The notes below the pieces were generated by a model that saw only the letters and a program-made list of their open reading frames with translations, searched no databases and was not told the DNA's origin. The translations under genes and the position numbers were made by a program. This document shows, one piece after another, positions 40,486 through 44,377 of a stretch of 44,377 nucleotides of DNA; the stretch's first letter is position 1, and every line of letters starts with the position of its first letter. The stretch is from CAWHPS01 sp963831235. GTDB lineage: Bacteria; Fibrobacterota; OXYB2-FULL-49-7; JAEUSG01. The stretch is from the NCBI GenBank assembly GCA_963831235.1, contig CAWHPS010000024.1, forward strand, positions 1 to 44,377, read 5' to 3'.

Positions 40486-42407
40486 AAAAAAAAGAAACAA
40501 ATCAAGATAATGACCTGCGCAAAAAAGCGGAAGAGGCGTTACATAAGAGCGAAATAAAATACCGCACGCTTGTTGACAATGCCAACGAGGCTATTCTCGT
40601 GGCCCAGGATGGCATGTTCAAATTCGTTAATCGCAGGTTTATGGAGATGATCGGTTTTTCCGAGCAGGAACTCATGTCAAAGCCTTTTACTGAGTTCGTA
40701 CATCCGGATGACCGTGGTTTGGTGGCAGAAAATCATAAGAAGCGGATGAAGGGAGAATATGTATCACCGAGGTATACTTTTAGAATTCTGACCAGTAATG
40801 GCAGACCAATATGGGTGGAAATAGGGGCTGCTCTTATTGAATGGCAGGAAAGACCGGCCACAATTAATTTGCTTACTGATATCACTGATCGTAAATTGGC
40901 TGAGATGAAACTTAAAGAGAGCGAAGAACGTTACAGACATCTCTTTGAACGAGCCCCATTCGGAATCGGAATGGCCACGATGGATGGGGAAATTCTTGCA
41001 TGCAATAAAATGATGGAACGGATTACAGGGTATTCCGAGGATGAATTTAAAAAAATCAATATACAGATAACTTATGTCAATCCTGATGACAGGACAAAAC
41101 TCCTGGAGGTTATTAAAAAATCAGGCGGCGTATATGATTACCCAACCATGCTCAAACGTAAAGATGGGACAGAATACCATGCCAGTCTCACCATTGGAAT
41201 TGTGAATATCATGGGCAAGGATGTTGTCCAGACGCTGATACAGGATATTACAGAACGAAAGCGAATGGAGGAAGCACTGGGAAACGTCCAGAAACTTGAA
41301 TCACTCGGAATTCTGGCAGGCGGGATTGCCCATGACTTTAATAATCTGCTTGCCCAGATTTTCGGGTTTATCCAGTTGGCTTATAAAAAATCCAATGATG
41401 CCAATATCACTGATTACCTGTCCAGGACATTGAGTACCATGGACAGGGCGAAAGCGCTTACAGGACAATTGATGGCCTTTGCCAAGGGTGGTTCTCCGAA
41501 AAAGAAGGTAAGGAATTTGTTTCCGTTTATAGAGGAAACAGTTGGTTTTTCCCTGAGCGGATCGAATGTAAACGCCCAATATAATATTGAACCATGTCTT
41601 TGGATGTGTGATATTGATGAAAACCAGATTAGTCAGGTCTTGGACAATATTATCATAAATGCCGTGCAGGCAATGCCGTTGGGGGGCAAAATCGAGATTG
41701 TTGCAAAGAATATCATTTTGGCTTCGCAAGAGCACACAGTACTCGGAAAAGGCAATTATGTCAGGATTTCAATAAAAGATAACGGCATCGGAATAACAAA
41801 GGAAATACTCCCACATGTTTTCGATCCATTTTTTACAACCAAGACCAAGGGACACGGGCTTGGCCTTGCAATGAGTCACACAATCATCATGCGCCATAAA
41901 GGGTATATTGATGTTGATTCCGAACCGGGCAAGGGCAGCACATTCAATATTTATCTGCCTGCTTTTATGGGCGCTGTTAATGCAACAGCAAATAATGTAA
42001 CTGTTGAACATTCAGGATGCGGCACCTTCCTTGTTCTCGACGATGAACCGGGGATTCTTACGATGGTCTCTTTTATGCTTGAAACATTCGGCTACTCCGC
42101 GGTTTGCCTGGATAATGGTGACAAGATATTGGATTTCTATGTTCAGGAAAAAAGGGCCGGCCATGCGATTGTGGGAATGATTTTTGATCTTACAATACCG
42201 GGTGGACGTGGTGGAAAAGAGACGATAGCCGAGATCAGAAAATTGAACAGAGAAACCCCTGCGTTTGTAATGAGTGGCTATTCTGAAGATCCTGTCATGT
42301 CCGCGCCATGGGATCATGGATTTACGGCCAGCATCTGCAAACCATTCAGGATTGAACAGCTTTCGGAAATATTGAATTCGCATATGCCTACGGGGAATGC
42401 TGCATGA
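40482..42407 (+). CDS. PAS-PAS hybrid histidine kinase with C-terminal receiver
   Basis: The 641-residue soluble protein has two PAS sensor domains (about 24-138 and 147-262; LVDNANEAILVAQDG, LFERAPFGIGMATMDGE, each ending in ITDRK or ITERK), a HisKA domain with phospho-His284 in GGIAHDFNNLLAQI, an ATPase domain (DNIIINAVQAM, IKDNGIGI, FDPFFTTK, GHGLGLAM) and a receiver domain (about 515-635; VLDDEPG, Asp in MIFDLTIPGG, CKPF). No membrane helix is predicted, so it senses a cytoplasmic signal. It is coupled by a 4-bp overlap to the sigma-54 regulator upstream. The receiver may pass phosphate onwards or act as a sink. The HisKA and ATPase parts are close to those of the kinase at 42650. Confidence 0.92.
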   Translation: MKKKETNQDNDLRKKAEEALHKSEIKYRTLVDNANEAILVAQDGMFKFVNRRFMEMIGFSEQELMSKPFTEFVHPDDRGLVAENHKKRMKGEYVSPRYTFRILTSNGRPIWVEIGAALIEWQERPATINLLTDITDRKLAEMKLKESEERYRHLFERAPFGIGMATMDGEILACNKMMERITGYSEDEFKKINIQITYVNPDDRTKLLEVIKKSGGVYDYPTMLKRKDGTEYHASLTIGIVNIMGKDVVQTLIQDITERKRMEEALGNVQKLESLGILAGGIAHDFNNLLAQIFGFIQLAYKKSNDANITDYLSRTLSTMDRAKALTGQLMAFAKGGSPKKKVRNLFPFIEETVGFSLSGSNVNAQYNIEPCLWMCDIDENQISQVLDNIIINAVQAMPLGGKIEIVAKNIILASQEHTVLGKGNYVRISIKDNGIGITKEILPHVFDPFFTTKTKGHGLGLAMSHTIIMRHKGYIDVDSEPGKGSTFNIYLPAFMGAVNATANNVTVEHSGCGTFLVLDDEPGILTMVSFMLETFGYSAVCLDNGDKILDFYVQEKRAGHAIVGMIFDLTIPGGRGGKETIAEIRKLNRETPAFVMSGYSEDPVMSAPWDHGFTASICKPFRIEQLSEILNSHMPTGNAA

Positions 42408-42426
42408 CAACTGATGTTATGAACAA

Positions 42427-42468
42427 CCCTCATCCCCTAACCCCTTCTCCCATTCATGGGAGAAGGGG
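42427..42468. repeat. Hairpin repeat copy C
   Basis: The left outer arm CCCTCATCCCC is followed by CCCCTTCTCCCAT (42441-42453), which pairs exactly with ATGGGAGAAGGGG (42456-42468). It begins 20 bp after the kinase stop and could end transcription, though no T-run follows. Confidence 0.72.
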
Positions 42469-42597
42469 AACCAGAAAAGTACAGACACTATTTGTCGTTA
42501 GAAGAAAATTCCCATGAAATCATGAGTAATTTGATCTTAAATAAATAGAGTTTTGACTATAAGAGAAATTATTGAAAAAGTATTTACCATTATTTCT

Positions 42598-42639
42598 CCC
42601 CTTCTCCCGTGAACGGGAGAAGGGGTTGGGGGATGAGGG
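42598..42639. repeat. Hairpin repeat copy D
   Basis: CCCCTTCTCCCG (42598-42609) pairs exactly with CGGGAGAAGGGG (42614-42625), and the right outer arm TTGGGGGATGAGGG follows. Copies C and D face each other over a 213-bp unit, its two outer ends being mirror images. Copy D ends 11 bp before the next start codon and may influence its translation. Confidence 0.72.
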
Positions 42640-42649
42640 TTGATCGCAA

Positions 42650-44377
42650 ATGGAATGGAAAATGCCATTGAGCGAAAGAAAGAACAAAAATGCGGAGAAA
42701 TTAATGGAAACTTCACCCAATGGGCAGGAGCTTCTGCTTAACGAAGAACGACTCGAAAGTCTTTTACGTATTGTAAACTTTCAGGCATCAGATACACAGG
42801 TCTGGCTTGATTTTGCCCTGGATGAGGCCATCCACCTTACCCAAAGCAAGATAGGCTATATTTATCATTATCATGAAGATCGCCGTGAATTTGTACTTAA
42901 CACCTGGTCTAAAGGTGTCATGGATATTTGCAGCATCAATAAACCTCAAACAATTTACCATCTGGACAAAACAGGAATTTGGGGGGAAGCTGTAAGGCAG
43001 CGGCGGCCCATCATGATAAATGATTTTCAGGCGTACAATCCACTTAAAAAGGGTTACCCATCCGGCCACGCTCCCCTTTTTCGGTTCCTGACCATTCCGG
43101 TAATCCAACATGGCTCCATTGTCGCGGTTGTAGCTGTCGCCAACAGCGATACTGACTACTGTGATGCTGATGTGCGCCAACTGACCCTGCTTATGGACGG
43201 CGTATGGAAATCATTGGAACAAAGAAAGGCACAGGAGGCGCTGAAAGAAAGTGAAAGACGATATCGCAGGATCATAGAAGCTGTAACCGACTATGTTTAC
43301 GCAGTTCGTATAATGTCAAACGGAGAGATTGTAACGCACCATGGGCCAGGATGCGAAAGTGTTACCGGCTACAATGAAGAGGCCTTTATTGCTGATAAAT
43401 ACCTATGGATCAAAATGGTATCGCTTGAGGACTCATGATAAAATCAAGGCACACGCCCGCCGCATAATGGCCGGAGAAACCGTACCTGAAATAGAGCACC
43501 GCATAACCCGCAAGGACGGCAAGGTCAGGTGGGTAAGCAATGTCCCGGTTTCGCATTTTGACAGTCATGGCCGCATTACAGGCTATGACGGCCTTATACG
43601 TGACATAACCGAACGCAAAAATACCGAGGCCGTGCTCCAGAACGCGGAAAAACTGGAGTCCCTTGGACTTCTGGCCGGCGGCATTGCCCATGATTTCAAT
43701 AATCTGCTTGCAGGTATCCTCGGATATGTGGACATGGCACGGAAGCATATAAGAAACTCCGACCCTGTGGGTGCGGAAGATTATCTTTCACGGACCGCAG
43801 GTTCATTTGACATGGGCAAGGGACTTACGCGGCAGCTTCTGACATTTGCAAAAGGAGGCATACCGGTAAGGAGAGTGCAGGTTGTGACCGATCTTGTGCG
43901 AAAGAGCGTGCAATTTGCGCTCGGCGGATCAAATGTAATACCCTATTTCGATATTCCTTCGGATATTTGGTTATGCGATATTGATGAAAACCAGATTGCC
44001 CAGGCAATTGACAATATTACGCTTAATGCGCGCCAGGCCATGCCTCAAAGGCGGCACGTATAATGTTTGTCTTCGTAATGTGCATGCATTTGAGGCACCG
44101 GTGTCTTTACAACCAAGTCGTTATGTCCATATCTCTTTCATGGATCACGGCACAGGTATTCAGCATGATCATATAAAGCAGATATTTGATCCCTTTTTTA
44201 CCACAAAACAAACAGGCAGTGGCCTGGGGCTTGCCACAACCTACTCCATCCTTAAGCGTCACAATGGTATTGTGACGGTCGAATCCGAATCCGGCTTTGG
44301 TGCGACATTCCACCTATATTTACCCGCCACACCCGATGGAATAATTGATAAGCCCACAAAGGAATTGCCTGAATTCC
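42650..44377 (+). CDS. GAF-PAS histidine kinase, two frameshifts, cut by the window end
   Basis: The first frame (42650-43438) holds a GAF domain (about residues 30-190; SKIGYIYHYHEDRREF, GIWGEAVRQRRPIMIND, RFLTIPVIQHGSIVAVVAVAN) and the start of a PAS domain (RRIIEAVTDYVYAV). An extra base near 43433 (GAGGACTCATGAT, expected GAGGACCATGAT) moves the frame; the second part (to 44063) completes the PAS domain and gives the HisKA motif GGIAHDFNNLLAGI. Another extra base near 44048 moves it again, and the ATPase boxes follow: DHGTGIQ, FDPFFTTK, GSGLGLATTYS. The frame is still open at 44377. It is soluble, with no membrane helix. Two single-base shifts near the contig end suggest sequencing error rather than decay. 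It shares the CDIDENQ motif with the kinase before it. Confidence 0.82.

Noticed and set aside
42427..42639. The hairpin repeats as a CRISPR array
   Set aside because: The repeats are self-complementary, unevenly spaced and not separated by unique spacers of constant length; no cas gene is present.
1..44377. tRNA or rRNA genes
   Set aside because: I looked for tRNA T-loop and rRNA-like stretches on both strands in the intergenic regions and saw none.

Overview
The window appears to be a metagenome-type contig made of two unlike parts. Positions 1 to about 6,430 are GC-rich and carry Alphaproteobacteria-like (probably Hyphomicrobiales) genes: a small secreted protein, an AcrAB-type RND efflux permease and its adaptor, a TetR repressor with palindromic operators, and the C-terminal domain of topoisomerase IV subunit A (ParC). 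Almost every gene here is broken by single-base shifts. Near 6,430 the sequence changes, inside the parC reading frame, to DNA of much lower GC. This looks more like a chimeric join than a natural fusion, although the sequence alone cannot prove it.

From about 6,430 to the end the DNA is of moderate GC and mostly intact. It probably comes from a Gram-negative member of the FCB superphylum, perhaps Fibrobacterota or a relative. The clues are lipoproteins with a style of N-terminal domain I associate with that group, a cohesin-like secreted protein, an outer-membrane beta-barrel and a meso-DAP-type MurE. Phylum placement is inference. The first block (6.4-19.3 kb) is accessory: a TIR-TPR protein; a membrane protein; a membrane histidine kinase translationally coupled to a lycopene-cyclase/geranylgeranyl-reductase-like flavoprotein; a convergent NtrC-type regulator with a degenerate GAFTGA loop; and, divergent from that regulator, a strong sigma-54 promoter with a paired upstream repeat. 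This promoter precedes genes for a cohesin-like protein, a small conserved-looking protein, a beta-barrel with a Cys-rich module and a propeller-like lipoprotein. Together they could form a sensory circuit controlling a cell-surface module.

The second block (19.8-36.6 kb) is a long, tightly overlapping dcw operon: mraZ, rsmH, ftsL, ftsI (with PASTA), a STAS protein, murE, murF, mraY, murD, ftsW, murG, murC, an ftsQ-like gene, ftsA, ftsZ and a 61-codon gene. It makes the UDP-MurNAc-pentapeptide and lipid II precursors and the septal machinery. Oddities are the STAS gene without the usual phospho-serine, an FtsQ-like protein without a clear POTRA domain, a shortened FtsI pedestal and a long FtsZ linker. 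murB and ddl are absent.

The third block (36.6-44.4 kb) holds a complete 1,515-bp ISAs1-type insertion sequence with perfect 21-bp inverted repeats and a 10-bp target duplication. It carries an extra AbrB-like gene with its own promoter and a 26-bp palindrome. It has landed in one copy of a C/G-rich hairpin repeat found four times in the last 8 kb. Next come a regulator with the unusual order HisKA-like/REC/REC/AAA+/Fis, a coupled hybrid histidine kinase, and a GAF-PAS histidine kinase that runs off the window end and carries two frameshifts.
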